A DNA stretch of 64,000 bases from NCBI GenBank assembly GCA_031292625.1, contig JARLGU010000006.1, positions 114,109-178,108 on the forward strand, written 5' to 3'. Below are positions 17,455 through 26,026 of this stretch, in pieces. Each line of letters begins with the position of its first letter. The stretch's first letter is position 1. The notes below the pieces were generated by a model, which searched no databases, was not told the origin of the DNA, and was given only the letters and a program-made list of their open reading frames with translations. Origin of the DNA: Capsulimonadaceae bacterium (lineage in GTDB: Bacteria; Armatimonadota; Armatimonadia; Armatimonadales; Capsulimonadaceae). The position numbers were made by a program, and so were the translations under genes.

Positions 17455-19536
17455 TTACAAACGCTCTAAGCTGGACGCTCTCCGCTCAAGTGAACCTACC
17501 CGGAACCGGAACCGGGCATCGTCGCCGTTCCACATAGGGAAATTCGTCCCCCAAACATTATTATAGAGGTTCACATGAACCCCCTCGCTTGCGCTCGCAA
17601 TACGGTCGTCGAAATCGAGCAGCGTCGCGTCGCCCACGGCAATAAGCGGCGCATCGAGCGTTTCGATACGAAAAGTGCGATCGCCTTGCGAGTAGACGGC
17701 CTCGCCGGAGACCGCGTGCAGCCGCCGCGCGCCCTTCGACACGACGGCGTTTGGCGTCACCATCCGCTGCATCTTCTGCAATTCCCAGCGCCCCCAGTCC
17801 GTCACATCCGGCGTGAACGAGAACCACAACGCCTCCGGGATTCGGCTCGCGGGCTTATCGAACCATTGAAGGGTCACATCGAGCGCGTCATCGCCGGCCC
17901 GCGAGACTTCAACCGTGATGATCCGCGGTGCGCCGAAATCGCGCACGCACTCGTCCGGCAGCGCTAGTTCGATGACGATGCGTTCCACGCCCCGGTCGTC
18001 TTCCGCGACGTGGGCGGACCGCAAGGAGGGGTACCACGATGCGCCGCGGGGCGACGCGCGCTCTAGCCCAGGCTTGCTCAAGTCGAGTACCGCCCATCCC
18101 GTTTTATCCCGCAGGTGCTCGGGTCGAACAAACTGGTTTAGAAAACGATCATAATCTCGCGAGCCGAAGACCTGATATTTGAGCAAACACAGCGGGTTCG
18201 ACCGCGTCGCCCACGCGGTTCCCGTAATCCGGTCAAGCATGCGCGAAATCGCGCCGGTCGCCTCGTCAATCTCAATGGCGTAGCGCCCGATGTCGACCTT
18301 CTCGCCCACTCTGAGCTCTCGCAGGCCATCCGTACGCGGCAATACCGGCGTGAGTTTTGCGAGCGCAGCCGTCGCCTCGGCGGCCAGGCCGCTATCGGCA
18401 AGCCGCTGCACGGCGCTCTGAACATAGCCTCGCTGCTCTTGCCACGATTCTTCCATCAGGCGAAACTGGGGACGGCTTCGCGCGGCCTCAAAATCGGGAC
18501 GCGAGTACGCCGTATAGTCGTTGAGGTGGGTTTTCTCATCCAGCCCCCACGTATGCTCCGTGACCTTCAGTAGTTCTTCGTGGAAGCCATCGAGCCCGCC
18601 GGACGGACAGCGGCCGTTCGCGAGCCAGCCGCGCCGTAAGCTAAGGAGTTCGCGAAAGGACGCCATCTTGGCTGGATCGGAGCCAGCGCCGTGGATCCAC
18701 GTGTCGCCGATCTCGTCCGTAACGACCGGCAACGCGCCGATGACTGGGCGGATTGCGCGGGCGAAATCGTCCAAGCTGGTAGCCGTTACGCTTGCGCCGG
18801 GTATTTGACGGCGGCATTCGTCATACTTTGCCTGGATCGCGGCAGGAGAATGCGGGCCGAGATTATCGCCGGTCGAAGCCACCCAGAGGATCTCGCCGCT
18901 CCCAGGCACATGGCTGGGCGTTCCATAGTCGGGATTGTACATGACCGTCACATCCGCACCGGCGCCCTCATCGCGCCAGCGAAAGATTGGAGGAACCGCC
19001 GGAACCGGGCACGCGGGGTTGACGCCGATATGTAAAAACTCGACGCCCGCATCCGCCAGCAATGGCACGATCGCGCGCGTGTGACCGGGCACGTCCGTCA
19101 TCTTCCCGGCGAGCGTCGTGCGCCCAAACCGGGCATCGAGCCGCCTGGAAAGCGAAAGGCCATAGGCGAACAGATCGGGATCCATTAGCTCGGAGTGGGT
19201 CGTGAACGGCAGCGCGTGCCAAACGATGTCGCCGTGCGCGATCGCTTGCTCCATTTCCACGCGCTTTGCTCCCGTCACTCGCTCCAAATACCGATAAACC
19301 AGCCATGACCCAGTGGTCCACACAAAGCGATCACGCTGCCCGGCCTCCCGAATGGACCGCGCAAGCGCGATGGCTTGCGGGATAAAGCTGTCGATGTACT
19401 GATCTTCGACGCTGCGCGCAAGATCGGTAAAGCCAAGATCAAGGTGGGTCTTGAAGACCAGGTGAACCGTTTGGCCGCTCTCCACTTGCGCGAAGTCTTT
19501 ATGGTTTTGTCCGGCCTCCATTAGAAGCGGGCTCAT
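17455..19536 (-). CDS. DUF5054 protein, GH38-like glycosidase
   Basis: 693 aa. The N-terminal VHLVFKTHLDLGFTDLA is a GH38/57-type (alpha/beta)7 start with HLDLGFTD as the likely metal-binding motif. Further family-like stretches are FVWTTGSWLVYRYLE, KMTDVPGHTRAIVPLLADAG and TDEIGDTWIHGAGSDP. The C-terminal ~300 residues are beta-rich, as in mannosidase-like enzymes. No signal peptide, so probably cytoplasmic; substrate unknown. AAGGA nine bases upstream of ATG decides the start. A truncated paralogue lies at 38217. It follows a GH-A glycosidase gene on the same strand (gap 91 bp), probably the same operon. Confidence 0.82.
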   Translation of the reverse strand: MSPLLMEAGQNHKDFAQVESGQTVHLVFKTHLDLGFTDLARSVEDQYIDSFIPQAIALARSIREAGQRDRFVWTTGSWLVYRYLERVTGAKRVEMEQAIAHGDIVWHALPFTTHSELMDPDLFAYGLSLSRRLDARFGRTTLAGKMTDVPGHTRAIVPLLADAGVEFLHIGVNPACPVPAVPPIFRWRDEGAGADVTVMYNPDYGTPSHVPGSGEILWVASTGDNLGPHSPAAIQAKYDECRRQIPGASVTATSLDDFARAIRPVIGALPVVTDEIGDTWIHGAGSDPAKMASFRELLSLRRGWLANGRCPSGGLDGFHEELLKVTEHTWGLDEKTHLNDYTAYSRPDFEAARSRPQFRLMEESWQEQRGYVQSAVQRLADSGLAAEATAALAKLTPVLPRTDGLRELRVGEKVDIGRYAIEIDEATGAISRMLDRITGTAWATRSNPLCLLKYQVFGSRDYDRFLNQFVRPEHLRDKTGWAVLDLSKPGLERASPRGASWYPSLRSAHVAEDDRGVERIVIELALPDECVRDFGAPRIITVEVSRAGDDALDVTLQWFDKPASRIPEALWFSFTPDVTDWGRWELQKMQRMVTPNAVVSKGARRLHAVSGEAVYSQGDRTFRIETLDAPLIAVGDATLLDFDDRIASASEGVHVNLYNNVWGTNFPMWNGDDARFRFRVGSLERRASSLERL

Positions 19537-19627
19537 GCGTTTTTTTCCTTACGTTCTTACAATCGAGATGCGCCCGAAAAGCGACACAAGAGCGAGACGC
19601 CTAACGTATCCATCCCGTACCGTTCCT

Positions 19628-21235
19628 CTAAACCCGAAGACGAATGACCGACGGCTCGTCAATCTTAAACTCTGCGGCGCCTTTCTCCTGCGTAAACGCA
19701 AACGGAGCTTTGGGTGTCCACGTATCGCCGGCGAAGCGCCCGGTCTCCGCACTCTTGACGGTCACGCCGCGCAATTGGAGCTGCGCAGCCGGCGTGGCGA
19801 TGATGAGCTCGCCGGGCGACGGTGCAATCACGATTCCCGCGCCGCCGTCGACCACGCTGAAGATAGCATCGCCGATCCGAACGTCGAACACATGGGGTTC
19901 GAGGGCCAGGGTCCTCGTCTGCCCCCCTTCGCGAACAAACACATCCTTGGGCTTCCCGGTCGAAAACTCCTTCAGAGCGTACCACCCTGAAAGCTGCGAC
20001 GTTCCACGGAAACGGGCAATCGGGCGCATCGCGTTCTTGATCGGATAAAGCGCTCTGCCATAGCGAGTGGAAGCGTCCGCGTCGTCGACAACCGTATTCG
20101 GCGGTCCGGATTCCCACAGGAGGTGGCCAAGTCCCATCTCACCAATCGTTGTGTAGTAGGGCAGCGCGTCGAGATAAAAGCGTGTTCTGGGATGCTCAGT
20201 CGGGCATTCCGCCGCGAACGGGATATTTCGCCCGACAAGCCCTTTCGCCAGGGCGTTCGGCTCATGCGGGTCGTCGACGCCGTCCATGCCCATTACGGCA
20301 ATGTTCGGACACCGATCGAGAAAGATGCGCGTCGTGGCCGGCCAGTACAGCGGACTGTTCAAGTAGAGCGGCAATGGATATTCCGCCGTAATCGCATCGC
20401 TCATCGTGCGAGCATGATCGGCAAAGCTCGTTATCATAAACTCGTATGGGGTCCCCGCGAAACCGGCATTCCACTTGGCGGTGCAGTAGGAGCACTGGCA
20501 ACGTACCGCCGTGTTATCGACCCCCTTCCCCTTCCATGCCCAATACCCATATTCGTTGTTGACCTGCGCAAGTATGACGGTCCGCCGAAGATCGCGTTCC
20601 TTGAGATAGCGCGCTAAGCGGATCACGTAGAGCCGTTCCCGCTCCACCGTGCGCGGATCGTTTGGACACATCGGAGGCCCTGCGGTCGCGTAAATGTCCG
20701 CCGTCTCGAGGAGCATCCTTTGATACTTGTCCGGAGCATTCTTGATGTAATCCGGCACATAGACGGGGTACGGCGACTCGGCCGATCCTTCTTGAATCTT
20801 GCCGCACACGTTGCTGCTAAAGAGTTGCAGCACAAGCTTAAGCCCTCGCTGCTCCGCCTGCTTCATAAACCAATCGAGGAAGGCAAAATCGTACTGCCCC
20901 TCGGCGACCTCGATTTTGGACCAAAGGATGTCGACGCCGACCGCGGTGGCGTTCATCCGCTGGTAGGCATCGAAGAAATCGATCACCTTCTGGTCCTGAC
21001 GAGTGCTTCGCCAGACGTCGCACTGCGCTCCCTCGATCAAAAACGGAGCGCCGTCGACGAACATCGTCGGGATGTCGTTAATCCGGCTGATTCGGCCAAG
21101 CCCCTTCTCCGCCGTCCGCGCCTTCGCGGGATCCGGCGCCGCACGGCCGTCACCGGTCGCGATCATCGATAGAGCCGCAAGACTCGCGGCGCCAAGACCG
21201 GCTTCGATAAGTTCTCGTCTCGTTACGTTTGTCAT
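19628..21235 (-). CDS. Exported GH-A clan glycosidase, beta-galactosidase-like
   Basis: 535 aa. The N-terminus TRRELIEAGLGAASLAALS resembles a twin-arginine signal, suggesting export after folding. The catalytic domain resembles GH35/GH42 enzymes: DILWSKIEVAEGQYDF, an acid/base motif in QVNNEYG (about residue 222), and FAAECP (about 340), a candidate nucleophile position. Cys residues at CQCSYC could bind metal, as in some GH42 enzymes. The C-terminal region is beta-rich. It lies 21 bp downstream of the H-X9-DG pilin gene on the same strand, so pilin, this enzyme and the DUF5054 enzyme probably form one operon. Exact family uncertain. Confidence 0.75.
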   Translation of the reverse strand: MTNVTRRELIEAGLGAASLAALSMIATGDGRAAPDPAKARTAEKGLGRISRINDIPTMFVDGAPFLIEGAQCDVWRSTRQDQKVIDFFDAYQRMNATAVGVDILWSKIEVAEGQYDFAFLDWFMKQAEQRGLKLVLQLFSSNVCGKIQEGSAESPYPVYVPDYIKNAPDKYQRMLLETADIYATAGPPMCPNDPRTVERERLYVIRLARYLKERDLRRTVILAQVNNEYGYWAWKGKGVDNTAVRCQCSYCTAKWNAGFAGTPYEFMITSFADHARTMSDAITAEYPLPLYLNSPLYWPATTRIFLDRCPNIAVMGMDGVDDPHEPNALAKGLVGRNIPFAAECPTEHPRTRFYLDALPYYTTIGEMGLGHLLWESGPPNTVVDDADASTRYGRALYPIKNAMRPIARFRGTSQLSGWYALKEFSTGKPKDVFVREGGQTRTLALEPHVFDVRIGDAIFSVVDGGAGIVIAPSPGELIIATPAAQLQLRGVTVKSAETGRFAGDTWTPKAPFAFTQEKGAAEFKIDEPSVIRLRV

Positions 21236-21256
21236 GAAAATATCCCACTCCCTGGC

Positions 21257-22099
21257 CTAAATGGCGCTCCACGTCGCCGCGATGGGCGCAGCGCCGATCG
21301 TGCCCGACGTTCCCGCGGCCTTGTTGCTGGATTGCGAAGCGCCGGTTTGCTGAGCGGCGGATTGCGACGTCGCGTTCACTCCGCTTGACACGAGGTTGCC
21401 CATCAGCCACTTCGCGTGCCCGTCCGCAAGAACGAAAACCGATCCGTTGCTGTGCCGCCCCGTGGTCGCCGCAAAGAAGCAATTGTCGCCGCGGCCGCCA
21501 AGGTCGCCGGTGGCGTACTTGAGCGTCTCGGTCGACGCGGCGCATGACGACGCCGTCCCGCCTCCATCAGGATCGTAGCCCCAACTCGTCAACGTGCCCA
21601 ATCCGAATCCGGACGGCGACTTCTGTTCGGTAGGCGACGTCACATCTACCCCACTGTTGCCGGTAACCTCAAAGAGTAAAACGGTCATCGCGGGGGCAGT
21701 CAATGCCGATAGCTGCAAACCGTAGTACCCGCCTCCCGGGCCATTCGACAAGTTCATGTTGATGGCATACGAGCTCCAGTTGCCTGAACTGGCGTTCGTA
21801 TCGTCGGGGCAGCGAAAAACGGCCGCGCTTCTAATGTAAGGATACACCTGTCCGGCCCAGCCCGTGGCGTTTTGGCTTGAGGCGGTGCCGTTCGGATAGC
21901 ACTCATCGTAGTCCGCCGTGTATTGCATGAGCGCGGTTCCGAGTTGTTTGTTATTAGACATGCATGCGGACTGCCGGGCTTTCTCCCGGGCGGTCGCAAA
22001 AACGGGGAATAAAATTGCAGCAAGAATCGCAATAATCGCTATAACAACGAGCAACTCAATAAGTGTGAACGCAGTGATTCTTTTCGCGTATGTTTGCAT
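21257..22099 (-). CDS. H-X9-DG prepilin-like protein 1 (DUF1559 type)
   Basis: 280 aa. Leader [10 protein letters not shown] then [20 protein letters not shown] with Glu at +5, followed by [16 protein letters not shown], shared by all four such proteins here. The C-terminal signature [12 protein letters not shown] gives the H-X9-DG motif near residue 235. The family is abundant in Planctomycetes and Armatimonadota; it is thought to be processed by prepilin peptidase, and its role is unknown. The gene has a TTGACA-N17-TATACT promoter and is divergent from a GntR/LacI-type regulator, with the same 10-base word at both start sites. The helix codons are AT-rich. Confidence 0.9.
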   Translation of the reverse strand: MQTYAKRITAFTLIELLVVIAIIAILAAILFPVFATAREKARQSACMSNNKQLGTALMQYTADYDECYPNGTASSQNATGWAGQVYPYIRSAAVFRCPDDTNASSGNWSSYAINMNLSNGPGGGYYGLQLSALTAPAMTVLLFEVTGNSGVDVTSPTEQKSPSGFGLGTLTSWGYDPDGGGTASSCAASTETLKYATGDLGGRGDNCFFAATTGRHSNGSVFVLADGHAKWLMGNLVSSGVNATSQSAAQQTGASQSSNKAAGTSGTIGAAPIAATWSAI

Positions 22100-22175
22100 G
22101 CTTCCGATCCTCCGATGGCAGCAATTTGGTCAATCCCTTCGGAGAGTGCGCTGACTTGGCGTCCCGAGGGCCATG

Positions 22176-22186
22176 TTCAACCATTA
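22176..22186 (-). promoter_or_regulatory. Candidate operator at pilin 1 start site
   Basis: TTCAACCATTA on the plus strand, i.e. TAATGGTTGA followed by A on the minus strand. It covers the expected transcription start of pilin 1. The same TAATGGTTGA occurs at 22359-22368 at the divergent regulator start, which suggests one repressor acts on both promoters. Confidence 0.5.
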
Positions 22187-22192
22187 GCAACC

Positions 22193-22221
22193 AGTATAAC
22201 ATTGACGCCCCAATGTGTCAA
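22193..22221 (-). promoter_or_regulatory. Sigma-70-type promoter of pilin 1 operon
   Basis: TTGACA (22221-22216) with 17 bases to TATACT (22198-22193) on the minus strand; only one mismatch from consensus at the -10. Transcription would start near 22186, giving a leader of about 87 bases. Confidence 0.8.
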
Positions 22222-22322
22222 GCCTCTGGGCCATTATTCCAACAATAAGCGTCCAAACTTCCCAAAGTCGGCAAAACACCCATGCGCGACCGCACGGCGC
22301 TGCGGAAAACGCCTTCCGCCCC

Positions 22323-22353
22323 TTGACAAAACGAGCGGGGCGGCGCATACTAT
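22323..22353 (+). promoter_or_regulatory. Promoter of GntR/LacI-type regulator
   Basis: TTGACA at 22323-22328, with 19 bases to TACTAT at 22348-22353 (an alternative TATAAA lies at 22351). The wide spacing suggests a weaker promoter than its divergent partner. Confidence 0.65.
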
Positions 22354-22358
22354 AAACG

Positions 22359-22368
22359 TAATGGTTGA
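22359..22368 (+). promoter_or_regulatory. Candidate operator at regulator start site
   Basis: TAATGGTTGA at the predicted transcription start of the regulator gene, identical to the word at the divergent pilin start site. Its position fits autorepression. Confidence 0.5.
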
Positions 22369-22380
22369 TTAAGGTTCATT

Positions 22381-23526
22381 ATGGTTACAGTCAGCGAGAC
22401 GCGCGAAATCAGCCCCATGGAGCTGTGCCTCGTGCTCACTCAGAGAATTGAAGAGGGCATCTATTCACCCGGCGCCTGGCTGCCCGCCGAACGCGCCCTC
22501 GCGGAGGAGTTCGCCGTCGATCGCTCTCTCGTCCGGCGAGCGCTGGCGCATCTCGAAGAACGGGGGCTGATCTCGCGCAGGCGCGGTTCGCGCCCCTGGG
22601 TCACCGGTTCGCGATCCGCGGCCCAGGCTCCCGAGGCGACCGCGCTTGCGGCGCCGTCGCGCACGGTCGTCGCCGTCCTGCCCATGCACCCAATCTACCC
22701 CGCGTCGCAAGCGATCCTACACGGCATTAATGCGACCCTGCGCGTCAAGAATGCCGCGTGCTCCCTGCAGGTCATCGACACATACGGCCCAACCCATGAA
22801 ATGGTTGCCGTACACGAAGCCGAAGCTCTTGAAACGCTGATCGAACAAGCGCCGTCCGCTGTTTTCCTATGGCAGGTCGGAGGGCAGGAGACCGTTCCAC
22901 GCCTTCGCCGCCTCCAGAGCCGCATCAAAGCGCTCGTTCTGGTTGACCGGCAGCCGCTGGGGCTGTCCAGCGATTTCGTCGGAAGCGATAACCAGGGCGG
23001 CATCGATGAGGCGATTGGCTATTTGGAATCGTTGGGGCACCGCAAGATCGCGTTTCTTACGACGAATGAGGATAGCTCGGCAGTCGCACAGCGTCTGGAA
23101 GCCTATCGCGATGCTCTCACATCGCGACGACTGCCGTCGCGATCCTCTTGGATCTTCTTTGCGCCGAAAGACGATTTCTCGAAAGTCCAGCCCGCCTACG
23201 ACCAATTCACCGCAACAGCCGACCGTCCCACCGCCGTCGTCGCAATGAACGACCCGCTTGCCAATAGTTTCATCAGCGATCTGGAGGCGCGCGGCGTTCG
23301 CGTCCCGCAAGACATGAGCGTGATCGGCTTCGACGACATCGATCGCTACGCGGCCCGTCAGCCGGTCCTGACCACAATGCGCCAACAGTTTGAAAACATC
23401 GGAAAGCGAGCCGCGGAACTGGCGCTGCTCAGAATGGCCCACACGGGAGACACGGCGCTTCCGTGCCACCACATCCTGCTGCCGACGCCGCTTATTAAAC
23501 GCGCGACGTGCCAGGAACCCGCCTGA
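22381..23526 (+). CDS. GntR-type DNA-binding domain fused to LacI-type sugar-binding domain (1)
   Basis: 381 aa. The winged helix at about residues 12-75 (WLPAERALAEEFAVDRSLVRRALAHLEERGLISRR) is of GntR type. From about residue 95 a LacI/periplasmic-binding-protein type effector domain follows (VVAVLPMHPIYPASQAI, SDNQGGIDEAIGYLESLGHRKIAFLT, VIGFDDIDRYAARQPVLTTM). This AraR-like architecture normally senses a sugar and represses catabolic genes. AAGG lies six bases before ATG. It is divergent from pilin 1 and its two glycosidases, the likely targets. Confidence 0.88.
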   Translation: MVTVSETREISPMELCLVLTQRIEEGIYSPGAWLPAERALAEEFAVDRSLVRRALAHLEERGLISRRRGSRPWVTGSRSAAQAPEATALAAPSRTVVAVLPMHPIYPASQAILHGINATLRVKNAACSLQVIDTYGPTHEMVAVHEAEALETLIEQAPSAVFLWQVGGQETVPRLRRLQSRIKALVLVDRQPLGLSSDFVGSDNQGGIDEAIGYLESLGHRKIAFLTTNEDSSAVAQRLEAYRDALTSRRLPSRSSWIFFAPKDDFSKVQPAYDQFTATADRPTAVVAMNDPLANSFISDLEARGVRVPQDMSVIGFDDIDRYAARQPVLTTMRQQFENIGKRAAELALLRMAHTGDTALPCHHILLPTPLIKRATCQEPA

Positions 23527-23552
23527 GGCGGCAGCGCCCTGCGCGCGGCGCA

Positions 23553-24167
23553 TCAATGAACGCGCGGCGTAGAGCAAACTCGCTTCACTTCAGCAAGTTG
23601 ACGACTCAGTATTGCGAAGTCTTCATCCGTCACCGCCGCCCAAGTCTCTTCCCAAAACCGGTCGTGCAATACACTTACGCGGTCGAATACCGTAGAGCCT
23701 TGCTCCGTCAGTTCGATCAGAACGACTCGACGATCGCCAGGCATGCTCGTTCTCTTGACGAGCCCCTGAACCTCCATCGCGTCGACAAGTTTCGTGATGC
23801 TTCCTCCGGTTACGATCATGTCTTTGCTAAGCTCGGACATACTCATGCGATTATCCGGAGCCCATCGTAACAGCAGCAGGAAATGCATTTTCGTCACGGA
23901 AAGACCGTACGTTGCAAGCCATTCGTTCTCTTCAGCCGTAAGCAGCGTGTGGGTCTCGTGAAGCAAGATCATGAATTCGCTGATTAGCCGCATCCGCGGA
24001 TCCAATACCTTGGCGACCCGGGAGAGTAGGCCTTGCGGCCGGTTTTCGGTGGGCGCGGGCACGCCATCCTCGGTGACCGCATCTATACGCTCGCCAGAGC
24101 CCGGGCGAATATCGCCCTCTGAGCTACGTCGCTCGTCCGCAACGGACGGATCTTCAGAATCGATCAC
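23553..24167 (-). CDS. MarR-family transcriptional regulator
   Basis: 204 aa from GTG 24167, seven bases after GGAGG; a TTG three bases earlier is possible. About 60 disordered acidic residues precede the MarR fold, longer than the usual 140-150 aa family. The winged helix lies at about residues 85-155: LSVTKMHFLLLLRWAP, MSMSELSKDMIVTGGSITKLVDAMEVQGLVKR, DRRVVLIELTEQG. A near-perfect 29-base palindrome just upstream (24201-24229) is a likely autoregulatory operator that may also control the divergent secreted protein. Confidence 0.88.
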   Translation of the reverse strand: MIDSEDPSVADERRSSEGDIRPGSGERIDAVTEDGVPAPTENRPQGLLSRVAKVLDPRMRLISEFMILLHETHTLLTAEENEWLATYGLSVTKMHFLLLLRWAPDNRMSMSELSKDMIVTGGSITKLVDAMEVQGLVKRTSMPGDRRVVLIELTEQGSTVFDRVSVLHDRFWEETWAAVTDEDFAILSRQLAEVKRVCSTPRVH

Positions 24168-24200
24168 CAAACAGCCCTCCCGGTCTCTCGCCCTTAAATA

Positions 24201-24229
24201 ATATACTGGTAAACTATTTATCAGTATAT
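24201..24229. promoter_or_regulatory. MarR-type palindromic operator
   Basis: Half sites ATATACTGGTAAA and TTTATCAGTATAT are reverse complements with one mismatch, separated by CTA. The element sits between the divergent MarR gene and the beta-barrel-like gene. Size and symmetry suit a MarR dimer. Confidence 0.72.
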
Positions 24230-24497
24230 GGTATACAGGTCTTTGTTACCCTCGTTAAGTGTTCCGCCGAAGCTTACCTTCGGCGTTGTCGCCTATGTTT
24301 CCTGCGACGCTCAGCGAACCGTTCGTTGGAAACGCTTACAAGTGCGCAGGCGAGATTTCCGAGGTGCGCGTTGCGGACCTGGTCGTAGCCGGGGCATCGC
24401 GTCCTTCGGGCCGATTGGCCGAAGGAGGCGCTCCTGGAGCGAGACCGGCGGCCTAGGGCGCTATTCGACTTTGCTTATCGCGAAAGGAAACTGTCAC

Positions 24498-25049
24498 GTG
24501 AAGTTCTTGGGGACTCTATTCTTAGCAACGCTGGTCGCGGCCGTCGCACCAGCGACTGCAAGCGCTCAGACGGCCACATCCGCAAGCACGGTCGCCAATC
24601 CCATCGTTCTGCGTGTCGGGGTTCTCTGGCCGAGCGACGTCACCGTCCGTCGCTGGGCCGGCTACACGCCGATTAACGTGGGGCTTGATATGGAGACCGG
24701 CCAGGGCAAGGCGGCCGGCAGCGCCCTGGCCGCAACCTATATCGACTATTTCGGCGGCTCAACTGGGCCGCGCGTGAATGTCGTCGGCTTCGGGATGTCG
24801 GAGCGCGTTGCCTCGCCATCGGAAGACGGAGCAGCCGCCTCAGGCAACCAACAATTTTTCACGGGCGGCGGCGCAGGCGCGTATAATGTCTCCTCGTCCA
24901 ACGGAAACGGCTTTGTCCTCGGCGCGAAGTTTTTCGCGGGCGTCGATGCCGGCGGGCAGTTCATCACGGAGTTCGGCTACAATCTCATCTCCGCGAAAAA
25001 CGGCATCAACCCGAGCGGATTTTTTATGCAAATGGGCTTGAGACTTTAG
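24498..25049 (+). CDS. Small exported protein, probable outer-membrane beta-barrel-like
   Basis: 183 aa from GTG 24498, preceded by GAAAGGAAAC; the open frame continues 90 codons upstream but that part is Arg-rich and non-protein-like. Signal peptide KFLGTLFLATLVAAVAPATASA ends with AQ. The mature part has alternating hydrophobic and Gly-rich strands (NVGLDMETGQGK, ATYIDYFGGSTGPRVNVVGFG, GFVLGAKFFAGVDAGGQFITEFGYNLIS) ending in MGLRL, an aromatic/hydrophobic barrel-like terminus. No family recognised. The leader from the MarR palindrome is about 270 bases long. Confidence 0.65.
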   Translation: MKFLGTLFLATLVAAVAPATASAQTATSASTVANPIVLRVGVLWPSDVTVRRWAGYTPINVGLDMETGQGKAAGSALAATYIDYFGGSTGPRVNVVGFGMSERVASPSEDGAAASGNQQFFTGGGAGAYNVSSSNGNGFVLGAKFFAGVDAGGQFITEFGYNLISAKNGINPSGFFMQMGLRL

Positions 25050-25920
25050 CGGCGAGGAAATATGTGGGGTGATTGGACATCGCATCCAGCCGTTTCCCCT
25101 GGAGCCCGGTTGAACCGCTTCGCCAACAAATACGAGAAACGCGGTGCTTGACCGGCGCTGGAATGCCGCCAATGGCCCACGTCACCGGTGGAACGCGCGT
25201 CTCGTGCGTTACGCCGATGATTTCGTGGTGCTGGCCCGGTATATCGGCGAACCGATCCAACGGTTCTTGAACGACTTGTTCGAAGGAGAACTGGGACTGA
25301 AGCTGAGCCAGGAAAAGACGCGAATTATTCAACTTGGGCAGAAAGGAGCGAGCCTGGATTTTCTGGGCTATACCTTCCGCTTTGGCACGTCCAAACTTTG
25401 GCCGGGGCAGCCTTACTGGCAACTGCATCCGTCTGCGAAATCGCAAAAGCGGTTCCGCGAGACGATACGGAACTTTCTGAGTAAGGGAAATAAAGTCCCT
25501 CCGCACGATCTGCTTCCGACTCTGAACAGGAAGCTGTGCGGGTGGGAAAACTATTTCCGCCTCGGACAGCCAAGTGTTGCCTTTGGCAAGATGGACTATT
25601 ACGTCACGCACCGGACGTGGCGTCATTTGCGACGCCGCAGCCAACGGAAATGTCATAGCTTTGGGAAAACGGGCCTGCATCGCGCCTTGAGCAACGCGGG
25701 TTTGTTTCGACTGAGCCAATGGCGTTCCCGTCAACGTCTCGTGAATACCTAAGGCGAGAGATCTTAGGAGAGCCGGATGCGGCAAATCCGCACGTCCGGT
25801 TCGACGAGGGGGAATGGCAGTCATCGCTCGGGGGCATGCAAATACTGAGGCACCTACGGGGTAACCCTGATACGGACTAGGTTGAAGCCCAACCGGCGTG
25901 ACTGTTCCTTCTCTACTCTA
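25050..25920 (+). mobile_element. Degenerate group II intron remnant
   Basis: The right end retains a typical domain V (25770-25802: GAGCCGGATGCGG, AAAT loop, CCGCACGTCCGGTTC) and a domain VI-like stem: GAGGGGGAATGGCAGTCA (from 25805) pairs with TGACTGTTCCTTCTC near 25900-25914. CTACTCTAC, a common bacterial intron 3' end, follows. About 75 unexpected bases sit inside that stem. The 5' RNA domains and most of the reverse transcriptase are missing, so it cannot be mobile. Confidence 0.72.
25144..25752 (+). pseudogene. 5'-truncated group II intron reverse transcriptase/maturase
   Basis: About 202 codons remain. RLVRYADDFVVLAR carries the YADD polymerase motif (RT block 5); KLSQEKTRIIQLGQKGASLDFLGYTFRFG is RT block 6-7; the GIIM/maturase X-like region includes LNRKLCGWENYFRLGQ. 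Blocks 0-4 are absent. Just upstream, fragments resembling the LANIY-type block are in another frame (around 25110-25143), so there is also a frameshift. The GTG at 25144 is not a real start. No functional protein is expected. Confidence 0.85.
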
Positions 25921-25967
25921 CCGTCAATCGCTTGGCAATTTTCGCATATTGACTGCGAGGAGAGGAC

Positions 25968-25996
25968 TTGACAAATCGGCAGGGCCGCTGTACAAT
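25968..25996 (+). promoter_or_regulatory. Sigma-70-type promoter of second GntR-type regulator/pilin operon
   Basis: TTGACA at 25968-25973, 17 bases, then TACAAT at 25991-25996. The start would fall near 26003, about 24 bases before ATG 26027. Confidence 0.8.
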
Positions 25997-26011
25997 AATT
26001 GAACCGTACAG
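25988..26011 (+). promoter_or_regulatory. Candidate operator over -10 and start site
   Basis: CTGTAC and GTACAG are inverted around 12 bases and overlap the -10 hexamer. Position and symmetry suit repression by the GntR-type product encoded downstream. Confidence 0.55.
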
Positions 26012-26026
26012 AATGTGAACAGACAG

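Noticed and set aside
24228..24497. N-terminal extension of the exported barrel-like protein up to the MarR palindrome
   Set aside because: Arg-rich, not protein-like, begins inside the operator; the GTG at 24498 has a ribosome-binding site and a signal peptide.
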